Shown here: positions 1 to 8,638 of the stretch, piece by piece | Layout of the letters: the number at the start of each line of letters is the position of its first letter | How positions within the stretch are numbered: the stretch's first letter is position 1 | Assembly: GCA_050943495.1 (NCBI GenBank) | Contig: JBMNPH010000007.1 | Coordinates: 53,784-117,783, forward strand | Source of the DNA: Merdivicinus sp050943495 | Lineage (GTDB): Bacteria > Bacillota > Clostridia > Oscillospirales > Ruminococcaceae | Length of the DNA: 64,000 nucleotides | Reading direction: 5' to 3' | Notes under the pieces: generated by a model | Told to the model about the DNA's origin: nothing | Database searches by the model: none | Seen by the model: the letters and a program-made list of their open reading frames with translations, nothing else | Made by a program: the position numbers and the translations under genes

Positions 1-2
1 CT

Positions 3-125
3 TTTGCCAAAATCGGCGGTGATCATGCGGTTTATAATCGTGATCATGAATTTCTGGGAATTGCTGCCTGCAATTTTGACGAAATGGAACTGACCATCCG
101 CAAAATCTTCTGCCAAAGGAGCTGA
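3..125 (+). CDS. truB: 3' end of tRNA pseudouridine(55) synthase TruB (partial)
   Basis: The window opens inside a reading frame that ends in TGA at 123-125 and encodes about 40 C-terminal residues. The segment VYNRDHEFLGIAA resembles the C-terminal part of bacterial TruB, the enzyme that makes pseudouridine 55 in the tRNA T-loop. The gene lies directly upstream of ribF with a 6-base gap, and the ribF ribosome binding site AAAGGAGC overlaps the truB stop. A truB-ribF pair is a common Gram-positive arrangement, which supports the assignment. Only the tail is visible, so the catalytic domain cannot be checked. Confidence 0.7.
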   Translation, partial: FAKIGGDHAVYNRDHEFLGIAACNFDEMELTIRKIFCQRS

Positions 126-131
126 CATATC

Positions 132-1058
132 ATGGAATACAGCCATCAAATCCCCACACTCAACCATCCCACAGCAATCGCACTGGGATTGTTTGACGGA
201 CTTCATCTCGGACATCGCGCTGTCATTCAACAGGCTGTATCCTGTGCACCGAAGCTCTGTCCGCTGGTCTTTACCTTTCAGTTTGACCGCCCGGAAGATA
301 TCACCAAACCAGATTTTGCGAATATTCTCACCCATACAAGAAAGGAACAGATCTTAAAAAAATTAGGCGTCCAACTCGTTTGCGAACCACCTTTCTCGCT
401 TTTTCGAAATTTATCTCCCACCGAATTTTTCTCCGAAATTCTGGTCAAACGTTTGCATGCTGGTGCGATTTTCTGTGGAGAAGATTTTCATTTCGGAAAA
501 AATGCCGCGGGTGATGCTAATCTTCTCCATGCGCTCTGCAAACAGGCAGGTATCCATTTTTATGCGGTTCCTCCCCTGTTGGTGGATGGAAATGTTGTCA
601 GTTCCACACAAATCCGCCATTTGCTTCGGGAGGGAGATCCTCTTCAGGCTGCTAAACTTCTGGGCGAACCTTATACCATTGATTATCCAGTAGCGCATGG
701 CCGTCAGCTTGGCCGTACCATGGGATTCCCAACCATTAACCAAATTTTCAAAACGGGAGATCTTATCCCACGAAATGGTGTCTATGCATCCGTTGCACAG
801 GTTGGGAATTGCCGTTATCCAGCTGTTACCAATGTGGGAATTAAGCCGACCCTCGGCGGAAAAGATGCACCTTCTGCTGAAAGTACTCTTCTGGGCTTCG
901 AAGGGGATTTATATGGACAAGCTATTCCGGTTTCCTTTTATGCATTTCTTCGCCCCGAGCAACGTTTTGATTCCATTGAACGTCTGTTTCGTCAGGTTGC
1001 ACTCGACGCACAGCAAGCAGAAAAACTTTGGCCGGAAATTCAAGCTCATCTTTCTTAA
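132..1058 (+). CDS. ribF: Bifunctional riboflavin kinase / FAD synthetase RibF
   Basis: This 308-residue cytoplasmic enzyme makes FMN from riboflavin and ATP, then FAD from FMN. The N-terminal nucleotidylyltransferase domain carries GLFDGLHLGHRAVI (about residues 19-32), the HxGH-type motif. A second conserved patch, VSSTQIRHLL, lies near residue 155. The C-terminal flavokinase domain has GRTMGFPTIN (about residues 194-203), with the PTxN that binds Mg-ATP, and NVGIKPT further on. The length is normal for the family. The ATG at 132 is preceded by AAAGGAGC, which overlaps the truB stop, so the two genes are probably cotranscribed. The stop is followed directly by the tRNA promoter. Confidence 0.96.
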   Translation: MEYSHQIPTLNHPTAIALGLFDGLHLGHRAVIQQAVSCAPKLCPLVFTFQFDRPEDITKPDFANILTHTRKEQILKKLGVQLVCEPPFSLFRNLSPTEFFSEILVKRLHAGAIFCGEDFHFGKNAAGDANLLHALCKQAGIHFYAVPPLLVDGNVVSSTQIRHLLREGDPLQAAKLLGEPYTIDYPVAHGRQLGRTMGFPTINQIFKTGDLIPRNGVYASVAQVGNCRYPAVTNVGIKPTLGGKDAPSAESTLLGFEGDLYGQAIPVSFYAFLRPEQRFDSIERLFRQVALDAQQAEKLWPEIQAHLS

Positions 1059-1066
1059 AAAATCCC

Positions 1067-1095
1067 TTGACAACTTTATTATTTTGTGCTATACT
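1067..1095 (+). promoter_or_regulatory. Sigma-A promoter of the tRNA-Leu pair
   Basis: TTGACA (1067-1072), a 17-base spacer and TATACT (1090-1095) form a near-consensus promoter. The expected start lies near 1102, about 6 bases before the first tRNA, so the primary transcript would have a very short leader. The promoter begins 8 bases after the ribF stop. Confidence 0.85.
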
Positions 1096-1107
1096 TGTCA
1101 ATGTCCT

Positions 1108-1189
1108 GCGGGCGTGGTGGAATGGCAGACACGATGGTTTTAGGAGCCATTGCTACGGCGTGCGGGTTCAAGTCCCGCCGCCCGCACCA
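1108..1189 (+). tRNA. tRNA-Leu (anticodon UAG)
   Basis: The 7-bp acceptor stem GCGGGCG (1108-1114) pairs with CGCCCGC (1179-1185), followed by the discriminator A and an encoded CCA. The T arm contains GGTTCAAGTCC. The anticodon arm is ATGGT-TTTAGGA-GCCAT, giving UAG, which reads CUN leucine codons. The long form with a short variable arm fits a class II tRNA. Confidence 0.95.
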
Positions 1190-1216
1190 TTTAAGGGCGC
1201 AGGAGTTTCTAATTAT

Positions 1217-1303
1217 GCGGATATGGCGGAATTGGCAGACGCGCTAGATTCAGGTTCTAGTGACTTCACGGTCATACAGGTTCAAGTCCTGCTATCCGCA
1301 CCA
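1217..1303 (+). tRNA. tRNA-Leu (anticodon CAG)
   Basis: The acceptor stem GCGGATA (1217-1223) pairs with TATCCGC (1293-1299), followed by A and an encoded CCA. The anticodon arm CTAGA-TTCAGGT-TCTAG gives CAG, reading CUG. It sits 27 bases after tRNA-Leu(UAG) and is probably processed from the same transcript. The two genes share the typical leucine D-arm (TGGCGGAATTGGCAGACGC). Confidence 0.95.
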
Positions 1304-1362
1304 GCGGCTAAGAGCCGCAGCAAAGACGCGCACTCATGTTATGGGTGTGCGTTTTCTTTTTA
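1304..1362 (+). terminator. Terminator of the tRNA-Leu pair (hairpin unit A)
   Basis: Starting immediately after the CCA, a small perfect hairpin (GCGGCT/AGCCGC, 1304-1318) is followed by a longer one: ACGCGCACTCA (1326-1336) pairs with TGGGTGTGCGT (1342-1352) around TGTTA. A run of T residues with one C follows (1353-1360). This is a good intrinsic terminator. Confidence 0.85.
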
Positions 1363-1404
1363 TCCCGCGCTGATACAGGCATCCATTTTGTAACGTCAAC
1401 TCAA

Positions 1405-1457
1405 GCGGCTTAGAATCGCAGCAAAGGCACGCGCTCACGTTAGTGGGTGTGTGCCTT
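1405..1457 (+). repeat. Second copy of the post-tRNA hairpin unit (unit B)
   Basis: Bases 1405-1457 repeat the unit at 1304-1352. The leading 22 bases differ at only 3 positions. The hairpin is rebuilt with compensating changes: AAGGCACGCGCTCAC (1424-1438) pairs with GTGGGTGTGTGCCTT (1443-1457) around the same GTTA loop. No tRNA precedes this copy. It may be a backup terminator or the remnant of a lost third tRNA-terminator unit. Confidence 0.6.
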
Positions 1458-1482
1458 GTTTAAATTTTGTGTTACACAAAAG

Positions 1483-1522
1483 TAAGCGACAGGACAAAAT
1501 AGCAATACTGTCCTGTCGCTTA
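1483..1522 (-). terminator. Terminator downstream of the DUF4037 gene and sugar locus
   Basis: A perfect 14-bp stem, TAAGCGACAGGACA (1483-1496) with TGTCCTGTCGCTTA (1509-1522), sits a few bases beyond the stop at 1529. On the minus strand it is followed by a short T-rich run. It closes the long minus-strand locus. Confidence 0.8.
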
Positions 1523-1528
1523 GAATTA

Positions 1529-2608
1529 TTATGATTCATATAAAGAACGAATGCGCCGTTGTTGAGATGGGTGATCAAATATCGCTGTAAAATTTGCAAC
1601 CTCGCTCAAACTACCAATCAAAGGAAGGCCCTCCAATTCTGTTTCTGTGAGCTTTTGCTGCAAGACTTCTGCCACACGATCCGCCCAAATCACTTGAATA
1701 TTTCGACCAAAATAGGATGAGCGCTTCAAATGCAGCGGTGCCGTAAGGCCACTTCGATCGTGTAAATCCGCAACCGCCAGCTGTGCCTCTACCATGGCAT
1801 CCTCCCGCTCATTTAATTCCTGAGCTGACAATGCGCGTCGAATCTGATCTCCAATATTTTGGGGAATCGGCAATTCTTTAAAAGCAGTTCCAAACCACTT
1901 GCTGTAAGGGGCATATTGACCGCAGTACAAAAAACAGAGACGCATCAGCCGTTCTGAAATTCTTCCGCATACCAAACGAGATCCAATCTCGTCCCCACAA
2001 TCACCGCAGCGCCGCAGAAATGCCTGCTCTTCAGCAATCAGTGACCAATTGGAGGCAAGCAGATAATCGCGCACTAATTCCGGATAAAATCGCAGAGAAC
2101 GGATCTGTTCTTCCATACCGATACCATCATGATACAGAATTCCAGCAGAAATTCCCAGCAAGCGATGTTCAGAACAAATCAGCCAATCTACTGCATTCCA
2201 TTTCTCTGGATGATCCTTTCCCAAATACTGCTGCAAAAATCCAGATACTGTGTGAATCCAAATCAATGGCTTTACAGGTCCTTTCTCCAGCATAACCGGA
2301 TGGCGGACTCCATGATCTTTCGGATCCGGATCGGAAAAATTTACACTATACCCTTCCAAAGAACATGGAAGATTCTGAGAAAGCACCTGCAGAATGTTAT
2401 CCTTTTGAAATAAATCTTCCGCATTCAAAAATAAATACAAGCGCGGTCCCCACATATGGTCGGTTGAAACCTCATCATCATATCCTAAGACATCCGAACC
2501 ATACCCCAACAAACCTGCTGCATACGGAATCTGCGGGAAATATTCCTCCAAAATCGGGCGAACCGCCTCTTGATAAAATTTCTTACATAAAATTCGACCT
2601 TTTATCAT
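1529..2608 (-). CDS. DUF4037 family protein (nucleotidyltransferase-like)
   Basis: This is a 359-residue soluble protein. The N-terminal segment GLLGYGSDVLGYDDEVSTDH (about residues 32-51) looks like the G-S-x10-D-x-D nucleotidyltransferase-fold signature typical of DUF4037 proteins. No signal peptide or membrane segment is visible. The substrate is unknown. Its ATG overlaps the stop of the upstream MFS gene (ATGA), so the two are translationally coupled. Being last in the sugar locus suggests a link to the imported substrate or to stress on that pathway, but this is inference. The family assignment is from pattern recognition only. Confidence 0.75.
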   Translation of the reverse strand: MIKGRILCKKFYQEAVRPILEEYFPQIPYAAGLLGYGSDVLGYDDEVSTDHMWGPRLYLFLNAEDLFQKDNILQVLSQNLPCSLEGYSVNFSDPDPKDHGVRHPVMLEKGPVKPLIWIHTVSGFLQQYLGKDHPEKWNAVDWLICSEHRLLGISAGILYHDGIGMEEQIRSLRFYPELVRDYLLASNWSLIAEEQAFLRRCGDCGDEIGSRLVCGRISERLMRLCFLYCGQYAPYSKWFGTAFKELPIPQNIGDQIRRALSAQELNEREDAMVEAQLAVADLHDRSGLTAPLHLKRSSYFGRNIQVIWADRVAEVLQQKLTETELEGLPLIGSLSEVANFTAIFDHPSQQRRIRSLYES

Positions 2609-3789
2609 TTCATTGCATCCTCTTTCATCGGAAAACGAAGCAACAGAACACTCATCACAAAGAACAGCACCATCGCTGCCGGAAGCAGTAAAAAGGCATT
2701 ACCAGCACCCATTTTATCCATCAGAATCCCATAAACTGCATTCCATCCGATGTCAAATAGGGTCGCTGTACTAATAATCATCCCAGTTGCAGTGGTAACC
2801 CCATTGACTGGATAATAATTTTGAATCATCATGACCATTGTCGGATACAAAATCGAGAAAAAGAGGCCGGATGCGACTAAAATCATTAAGCCGCTGCCGC
2901 CAATCAGACCGCCTACAGCATACAGGATTGTCGCTATTCCCCCAAAAAGAAAGATACTTTTCTTAATTCCCAGTTTCTGTACCACCGGTGCAAAAATCAA
3001 CCGTCCTACCATGATGCCACCAAAAAATAGGGCCAGGTAGGTCGACGATTGATCCATGGATAAGCCGAATGCCTGTGTACCAAAAGTCACAAACCAGTTC
3101 ATAATACTGTGTTCCGCAATAAAATAAAATCCAAAAGCAAATACAAAGATAAGATAAACTCGGTTCTTGGCAACATCCAGAAATCCAAATTTCTTCTGTT
3201 CCTTTTCTCCGTCCAAAGAAACTCGATCCGGAAAATGAACAAACATCAAAACGATGATCCCAATGACACCAATTACTAACAAAATACAGTTGGCGACTTT
3301 CCAAGATCCAAATCCTTCTGCAAATTTACCGGCCAGTTTCTGACTTCCTGTGGTGCCGAGTCCCTGGATAAAAAACAAAGTACTGACAATCGCAGCCGGT
3401 GCGCTTACAAATATGTAGGAAGTCATAACATTGATCAGAGTACTGGTCAATGTCGAAGCACCCATGCTGAAAAACATGCCGATTAGCAGACAGTAATAAT
3501 TATCTGTCATCAAATAGAAGACAACAGCTGCCAGCCATAGACAGGCTGCAAACAAAAAGGCAGGTTTTCTCTTTTCCCGGTCAGCCAGCCGTCCGCCAAA
3601 CAACAGGAAAACAAGGTTTCCAATATAACTCACGGTAATGATTCCGGAGAGTTGGGAGTTTGAAAGCGCAAAATGAGTGCCAAAAATCGGGATAAAAACG
3701 CCGCGCATTGCATCACTGGCACCTAAAGCAATCATCAAAACCAAAAATCCAATATAAGCAAATATAGCATTTTTTCGAATATTTTTCAC
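2605..3789 (-). CDS. MFS family transporter
   Basis: This 394-residue protein has about 12 hydrophobic segments, the usual count for the major facilitator superfamily. The loop after helix 2 reads GGRLADREKRKP (about residues 65-76), matching the family motif GxLaDrxGrrr. A second charged loop is near the middle (FPDRVSLDGEKEQKK). The start is GTG at 3789, preceded by AGGAG at 8 bases spacing. The gene lies between the GH43 xylosidase and the DUF4037 gene and overlaps the latter by 4 bases. It may move a sugar released by the locus enzymes or export a by-product. The substrate cannot be read from the sequence. Confidence 0.85.
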   Translation of the reverse strand: MKNIRKNAIFAYIGFLVLMIALGASDAMRGVFIPIFGTHFALSNSQLSGIITVSYIGNLVFLLFGGRLADREKRKPAFLFAACLWLAAVVFYLMTDNYYCLLIGMFFSMGASTLTSTLINVMTSYIFVSAPAAIVSTLFFIQGLGTTGSQKLAGKFAEGFGSWKVANCILLVIGVIGIIVLMFVHFPDRVSLDGEKEQKKFGFLDVAKNRVYLIFVFAFGFYFIAEHSIMNWFVTFGTQAFGLSMDQSSTYLALFFGGIMVGRLIFAPVVQKLGIKKSIFLFGGIATILYAVGGLIGGSGLMILVASGLFFSILYPTMVMMIQNYYPVNGVTTATGMIISTATLFDIGWNAVYGILMDKMGAGNAFLLLPAAMVLFFVMSVLLLRFPMKEDAMK

Positions 3790-3841
3790 ACTTGAATCTC
3801 CTATCTGTTTGGCATTTCAAAGTTGTCCGGACAGCAAACCT

Positions 3842-3868
3842 CGCCCGCCCACAATTTGTGAGCGAGCG
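3842..3868 (-). other. Intercistronic hairpin between GH43 and MFS genes
   Basis: An 11-bp stem with G-U pairs, CGCCCGCCCAC (3842-3852) with GTGAGCGAGCG (3858-3868), lies in the 95-base gap. No T run follows, so a processing or stabilising element is more likely than a terminator. Confidence 0.5.
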
Positions 3869-3884
3869 AAACATTTCATTTCCT

Positions 3885-5456
3885 TTATTCCATTGGACGA
3901 TAACAAAAATCTGCAAAATCAGCCGGCTGCCGTCGTCCGGAAAGGTCTTGACAGCAAACCCCGACAAAAGCACCAGTATAGGCAGCACCTTCGACGTGTT
4001 CGTCAGATAACAAAGATCCATCCAAAACCGGACCGATATTCTTCCATTCTTCCCCTTTTACCGCATACCGGAACTGAAGAGCGTGACCTTCTTTTACGGT
4101 AACTCCCAGCCGCACTTCTGCATCTTCCGGCAAAGGAAGATAAGTTCCTTCGGTCGGTTCCGAAAAAGTACCGTTGATGCAAGAAATAATATACAGATAT
4201 TTTCCGCCGCCGCAATCACCGGATACATTCAAATAATAGAAATTCCGACTATTGTAGTAGCAGACCAATCCGGCCATCTGCTGATGGCTGACAGGATGGA
4301 AGTCCAAAGTTGTTTCCGCTTCAAAGGTAAAGTGTTCCCATCTTCTGGCCAATAAACTCTGGCGGAAAAGCGAAGAAAGAGATTCCTGACCATAAAGCCG
4401 CAGATAACCCGGCCGGTCCGTAAAGGACATAGCATCTCCTATCGGCAGCCGAAGTGACTGGAACGAATCCGGAAGTTTTCCCTCTCGGAAAGAAACAGAT
4501 TCTTCTTGATCCGGAAGTTTGACACTGGATTCTTTCCACAATTTCACTTCCTCACTGGGAAGAGGACCATCTACAACATACGGCCAGTCATTTTTCCACA
4601 CCATTTTCTGGAGAGCGGTCTCCCGTCCTAATGGACACATCCCCGTATTTCCAGCGGGACGTGCACACAGATGGACCAAATACCAATCCCCTTCCGGAGT
4701 CTCAACAAAACTAGCGTGTCCTGCTTTCTTTAAGGCAGGAGCTGGATTGGCCTTGGATGTTAAAATGGGATTTTCCGGATGAATTTCATACGGACCAGTC
4801 AAATTCCGGCTGCGCGCCACTGTGGCCGCATGATTTTCTCCAGTTCCGCCTTCTGCTGTCAGCAGGTAATACCATCCGTCTTTTTTGTAAAGATGGGGGC
4901 CCTCTGTCACATGAATCTCGGAACCGCCGAAAATATTGTAGATCTCACCCACCAGTTTTTTCTGTTCCGGCGAATATTCCTGCAAAACAATTCCGCCAAA
5001 ACGATGGCGGCCAGTACGATGTTCCCAAAGTACATTTACCAGCCATTTTTTATCTCCATCGTGGAACAACGAAGGGTCAAATCCGCTGCTGTTCAAATAA
5101 ACCGGATCACTCCACTCTCCTTCTACCTCATCCGCAGTGACAAGATAATTGTGGACATCTTTCCAAATTCCTGCTGTGTTACGCACAATTGTATAAATTA
5201 AGTAGAATTTCCCATCCGAATAGCTGAGGCAGGGAGCCCAGATTCCACAGGAATCCGGTACTCCAGCCAAATCCATCTGAGACAGACGATTCAATGGACG
5301 AGAAGCAAGCGTCCAGTTTACCAAATCCTCCGAGCGGTAAATCAGTACTCCCGGCCACCATTCAAAGGTCGATACTGCGATATAATAACTGGATCCCACC
5401 CGTACAATAGAGGGGTCCGGTTTAAAACCGCGTAAAATTGGATTTTGTACCTTCAT
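3885..5456 (-). CDS. Glycoside hydrolase family 43 beta-xylosidase
   Basis: This 523-residue protein lacks a signal peptide, so it is cytoplasmic. The N-terminal five-bladed propeller starts NPILRGFKPDPSIVRVGSSYY, with the catalytic-base Asp in the PDPS motif. It continues with SSGFDPSLFHDGDKKWLVN (pKa-modulating Asp region) and EIHVTEGPHLYKKDGWYYL, whose Glu in EGP is the expected acid. The C-terminal about 200 residues fit the beta-sandwich appended to GH43 xylosidases. The length is typical. It would release xylose (possibly arabinose) from imported oligosaccharides. RBS AAGGAGA precedes the ATG. It follows the GH39 gene by 49 bases in the same operon. Confidence 0.93.
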   Translation of the reverse strand: MKVQNPILRGFKPDPSIVRVGSSYYIAVSTFEWWPGVLIYRSEDLVNWTLASRPLNRLSQMDLAGVPDSCGIWAPCLSYSDGKFYLIYTIVRNTAGIWKDVHNYLVTADEVEGEWSDPVYLNSSGFDPSLFHDGDKKWLVNVLWEHRTGRHRFGGIVLQEYSPEQKKLVGEIYNIFGGSEIHVTEGPHLYKKDGWYYLLTAEGGTGENHAATVARSRNLTGPYEIHPENPILTSKANPAPALKKAGHASFVETPEGDWYLVHLCARPAGNTGMCPLGRETALQKMVWKNDWPYVVDGPLPSEEVKLWKESSVKLPDQEESVSFREGKLPDSFQSLRLPIGDAMSFTDRPGYLRLYGQESLSSLFRQSLLARRWEHFTFEAETTLDFHPVSHQQMAGLVCYYNSRNFYYLNVSGDCGGGKYLYIISCINGTFSEPTEGTYLPLPEDAEVRLGVTVKEGHALQFRYAVKGEEWKNIGPVLDGSLLSDEHVEGAAYTGAFVGVCCQDLSGRRQPADFADFCYRPME

Positions 5457-5505
5457 TTGCTAAAAATCTCCTTGTATTCAGGTTTTTAAATCCGCTAATT
5501 GCGAA

Positions 5506-6975
5506 TTATTTCTTGCGAAGACGGATCATTTTCACTTCATGAGGCTGCAGGATATCTTGTCTGGAATACGGTTTGCCAACAGGAATTGAAAGGCGTTTCC
5601 AACTCCGCTGAGGCTGGCTGATCGACTTTAAATGATCCAGTTCGCACTTGGTCGGATATTCCGGTGCACCCATTGCAACCCAATTATCAAAAACAGAAGT
5701 ATCCTGATTCAAGGATGAAACTTCCTCCTCATATTCGCCCTCCAGATCCAAGTCAAAAGACACTGTCTCAACCTTATCCTGGAATACATGATTGCGGCTA
5801 AGAGGAGTTAGCTTACTGCGATCCCCCAATGCAAAAGCATCCTGATAATAACAATAATTCCAAATCAGAACGCAATAATCATCGCCAGTTCTGGAAACCA
5901 GATGATTTTCGTCCGCAACGAGAATTTCATCCCCCAGCTTTGACAGAAAGTAATAAGCCCAATAGGAAGGTTTTTTCAATCCAGAAGGATTCATCATTCC
6001 GAATCCTCCATGGAATTGATAGAGATTTGCGCCCTGTTCCTCAAAAACATCCGTAAAGGTCCAGAAACCAAGCGAATTTACTTTCTGAAAATTCATTGAA
6101 ATATTGTAGAGAATAAACGGCGCCATAAACATGGTATCATGAATCAAATCACGCGGACTGGGCGAAGAATTCCACTCTGTCAAATGAATTTCAGCCTGCG
6201 GATAGGGAGATTGATCGACAATCTCCCGTATCATACTCAAATGCTGAATCGTAGAATCCTGTTTCATATATCCCATCTGCTTATTTCCCTCGGTATCCAA
6301 CGGCCAATAGGTTGGATATGGATGCGCGGAGAAAAAGTCAATTGGCAAATGCTTGTCATCACAGAAGCGGATAAAATTCTTGAGCCATTGCAAATCTTCC
6401 CGGAAGTCAGCACCGCTGGTTGATGGGCCTCCGACACGCAAACGCACATCAATTTTTTTGACTGCCTCAACAGATACCTCATACAGATGGCAATACTCTT
6501 CAAATGTTCCGCGCCAGAAAGAACCGAGGTTCGGCTCATTCCATACCTCAAAATACCAAGTAAGTACTTCCTCGATTCCATAGCGATCGATTGCATGGCG
6601 AACAGTCGCCTCTACCAACTCGGCCCACTTTCCATAATCTACAGGAGGTGCACCATTCCCCTTCCACCAGAAAACTGTTCCGCACTGGGTAGCCAACTGA
6701 GAAGGCATGAAACCGAATTCCATAATCGGTTTGATTCCTACCGAAAGCAGGAAATCAAACAGTTTATCAAAATATCCGAAATAAAATTTCGGTTTTCCAT
6801 TCTCATCCTCCTGATAGATTCCCATATCATCATGGAAAATCCCATGGAATCGAATGTATTCAAACCCGATTTCCCACTGCAACTCCCGCAATTGATCTTG
6901 CCAGTCCGCTCGTAGACCTTCTGCTGCACGACCTGCTGTCACACATTTTGTATAATATCTGCTGTTTTCCAACAT
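5506..6975 (-). CDS. Glycoside hydrolase family 39 beta-xylosidase
   Basis: This 489-residue cytoplasmic enzyme belongs to clan GH-A. It starts directly at the catalytic TIM barrel. EVWNEPNLGSFWRG contains the acid/base Glu (WNEPN), and EIHLTEWNSSPSPRDLIHDT contains the nucleophile Glu (TEWN). Both surroundings match GH39 XynB enzymes. GFMPSQLA and SFWTFTDVFEEQG are further family landmarks, and a small C-terminal beta domain completes the usual length. It would hydrolyse beta-1,4-xylobiose-type links from the non-reducing end. GAGGA lies just upstream of the ATG. The gene is 18 bases downstream of the alpha/alpha-barrel gene and 49 bases upstream of GH43. Confidence 0.94.
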   Translation of the reverse strand: MLENSRYYTKCVTAGRAAEGLRADWQDQLRELQWEIGFEYIRFHGIFHDDMGIYQEDENGKPKFYFGYFDKLFDFLLSVGIKPIMEFGFMPSQLATQCGTVFWWKGNGAPPVDYGKWAELVEATVRHAIDRYGIEEVLTWYFEVWNEPNLGSFWRGTFEEYCHLYEVSVEAVKKIDVRLRVGGPSTSGADFREDLQWLKNFIRFCDDKHLPIDFFSAHPYPTYWPLDTEGNKQMGYMKQDSTIQHLSMIREIVDQSPYPQAEIHLTEWNSSPSPRDLIHDTMFMAPFILYNISMNFQKVNSLGFWTFTDVFEEQGANLYQFHGGFGMMNPSGLKKPSYWAYYFLSKLGDEILVADENHLVSRTGDDYCVLIWNYCYYQDAFALGDRSKLTPLSRNHVFQDKVETVSFDLDLEGEYEEEVSSLNQDTSVFDNWVAMGAPEYPTKCELDHLKSISQPQRSWKRLSIPVGKPYSRQDILQPHEVKMIRLRKK

Positions 6976-6993
6976 GATTCCTCGTTTCCACGC

Positions 6994-8625
6994 TTATTCA
7001 TACCGGAAGGAAATTGTACGATCGAAATTCGTCATGCCGGTAAAGTACAGATTCATATTCTGACGGCTTGGCTCTACAATACCACTCCGGCTACGGATAT
7101 AGGTATTGTCAGCAAATCCAGGACCAAATGTCAGATGTTCCTTGCCATCATCCAGTTCCACATTACCTTCTTTCACAATCAGCTGCATGCCGGGCTGAGC
7201 AGCACATGCAAAATGGCTGTTGGTTACTTCAACATTTGCCGGAATACCGAACTCAAATTTGAACGGAATTAAATCGCAGCCTTCTGCACGAACGCGCAGA
7301 TCTACACCATTTTCCTGCTCAATCAGGTCCATTGTTACCTTCAGATGCGCTACAACCAGCGTACCACGCTTACTGTGATCCATTTCGTTCCACAGCGAAG
7401 AGCCAGGGAACTCGCCGAAGGGCAAACGATAGGTGCCATCTGCATCCATGGTCATCCGGTAACCTTCTTCCGTTTTCTCCAAAGTTTGGGTCAACAGATT
7501 GCGCAGATTGAAATAGCTGATGCCGATTCGCAGATAAACGCACATTTCTCCGAGCTGAACGGCAAAAGGTGTGGGGTTATCCCGAATGAAGGAGGCTGTA
7601 AATTTGCCTTGGCGGATACGTGCGATGCCAGAATGCGGATACAGAATGCTGTATTTTTCCGGAACCTTGGGTGCATACTCAGGAAGTGCTTCCCATTCCG
7701 GATAAAGCAGCATAAATCCCCACAGATCGCTCAAATCTTCATGGTAGCGGATCAAAGAATCCAGAATCATGGCAGCAAAGCCGAAATATTCCGGAATATT
7801 GCACTTTGCAGCCAGATAATAGTAAAGGAAGTAATAACGGTTCGGAAGCATCCGCTGGCCGTTATCCTGGCGGGTGGAGTTCATGGTGAAGACGCTGCCA
7901 TCCGGCTCATAGAAAGTCATCATCATATCCAAATTGCGGCGGGCATAGCTCAGATAGCTGTCATCGCCGAGAAGTTCCGCAATCAGAATCATCGCATAGT
8001 CATTTACGGTATTATAGACGCCGGCAGAACGTTCTGTAAATTCACCGTCTTCGCTGCAGTCCACACCCTCTGCAAGATAATCCTGCGCCCGTTTAAAGAA
8101 GTGTTCTTTTCCGGTAAGTTTCCAAGCAATCAAAAGAGCACTGGTATTTACCCAACGATGGTTAGGGGTATGGAATCCGCCTTTATAAACACCTTCCGCA
8201 CATACTTCAATTAAAGCGCCCAATTTTGCCTTGATGTCAGGTGCTTCGCCGGCACGATCCATAATTTGATAAGCGCGCCACAAAGTCTGAATGCCGAAAG
8301 AAGTATCCGGTGCAGAGAAGAAGTTACAGTCAGAAAGGTCAAAAGTACCATCAGGACGGCGATAATTCTCGCAGAATACAAACGCCGCATCAATTGCTTT
8401 GCGAACATCTTCATTATGGTAATAAGCACTTTCTTTCATGCAGTAGGCAAGGATCAGGGGTTCCAGTGCATTCATACCGGACTTCTGAGAAGCCCATCCT
8501 GCATAGGGGTCCCAAATGCCGCCATACTCGCGGCGGGATTCATCCAATACCTGATTGCGGAGAATATTCGCAACCTGACGGTCACTGTGTTCGAGGAAGA
8601 GTGCTTTTTTTTGCTGATAGTTCAT
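6994..8625 (-). CDS. Uncharacterised alpha/alpha-barrel CAZyme-like protein (copy B)
   Basis: This 543-residue cytoplasmic protein of no family I can name is a paralog of the product at 10814-12469. The N-terminal ~350 residues are helical with repeating aromatic patterns, like an (alpha/alpha)n toroid. The C-terminal ~190 residues look beta-rich. Shared motifs are HTPNHRW (residues 152-158), CSEDGEFTERSAGVYN (190-205) and PDGSVFTMNSTRQD. His/Asn/Arg/Trp and E-R-S-x-x-Y-N clusters resemble active sites of alpha/alpha polysaccharide lyases and related hydrolases, so a lyase or glycosidase role is plausible but unproven. The start at 8625 is chosen because AAGGAGA lies 7 bases upstream, avoiding overlap with the preceding gene. 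Confidence 0.7.
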   Translation of the reverse strand: MNYQQKKALFLEHSDRQVANILRNQVLDESRREYGGIWDPYAGWASQKSGMNALEPLILAYCMKESAYYHNEDVRKAIDAAFVFCENYRRPDGTFDLSDCNFFSAPDTSFGIQTLWRAYQIMDRAGEAPDIKAKLGALIEVCAEGVYKGGFHTPNHRWVNTSALLIAWKLTGKEHFFKRAQDYLAEGVDCSEDGEFTERSAGVYNTVNDYAMILIAELLGDDSYLSYARRNLDMMMTFYEPDGSVFTMNSTRQDNGQRMLPNRYYFLYYYLAAKCNIPEYFGFAAMILDSLIRYHEDLSDLWGFMLLYPEWEALPEYAPKVPEKYSILYPHSGIARIRQGKFTASFIRDNPTPFAVQLGEMCVYLRIGISYFNLRNLLTQTLEKTEEGYRMTMDADGTYRLPFGEFPGSSLWNEMDHSKRGTLVVAHLKVTMDLIEQENGVDLRVRAEGCDLIPFKFEFGIPANVEVTNSHFACAAQPGMQLIVKEGNVELDDGKEHLTFGPGFADNTYIRSRSGIVEPSRQNMNLYFTGMTNFDRTISFRYE

Positions 8626-8638
8626 GGTTCTGTCTCCT

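Noticed and set aside
1028..1393. 121-codon frame running through both tRNA-Leu genes
   Set aside because: Overlaps two well-formed tRNAs and a terminator.
7345..8214. 289-codon plus-strand open frame inside the alpha/alpha-barrel gene
   Set aside because: Shadow of the minus-strand coding frame; composition not protein-like and no start signal.
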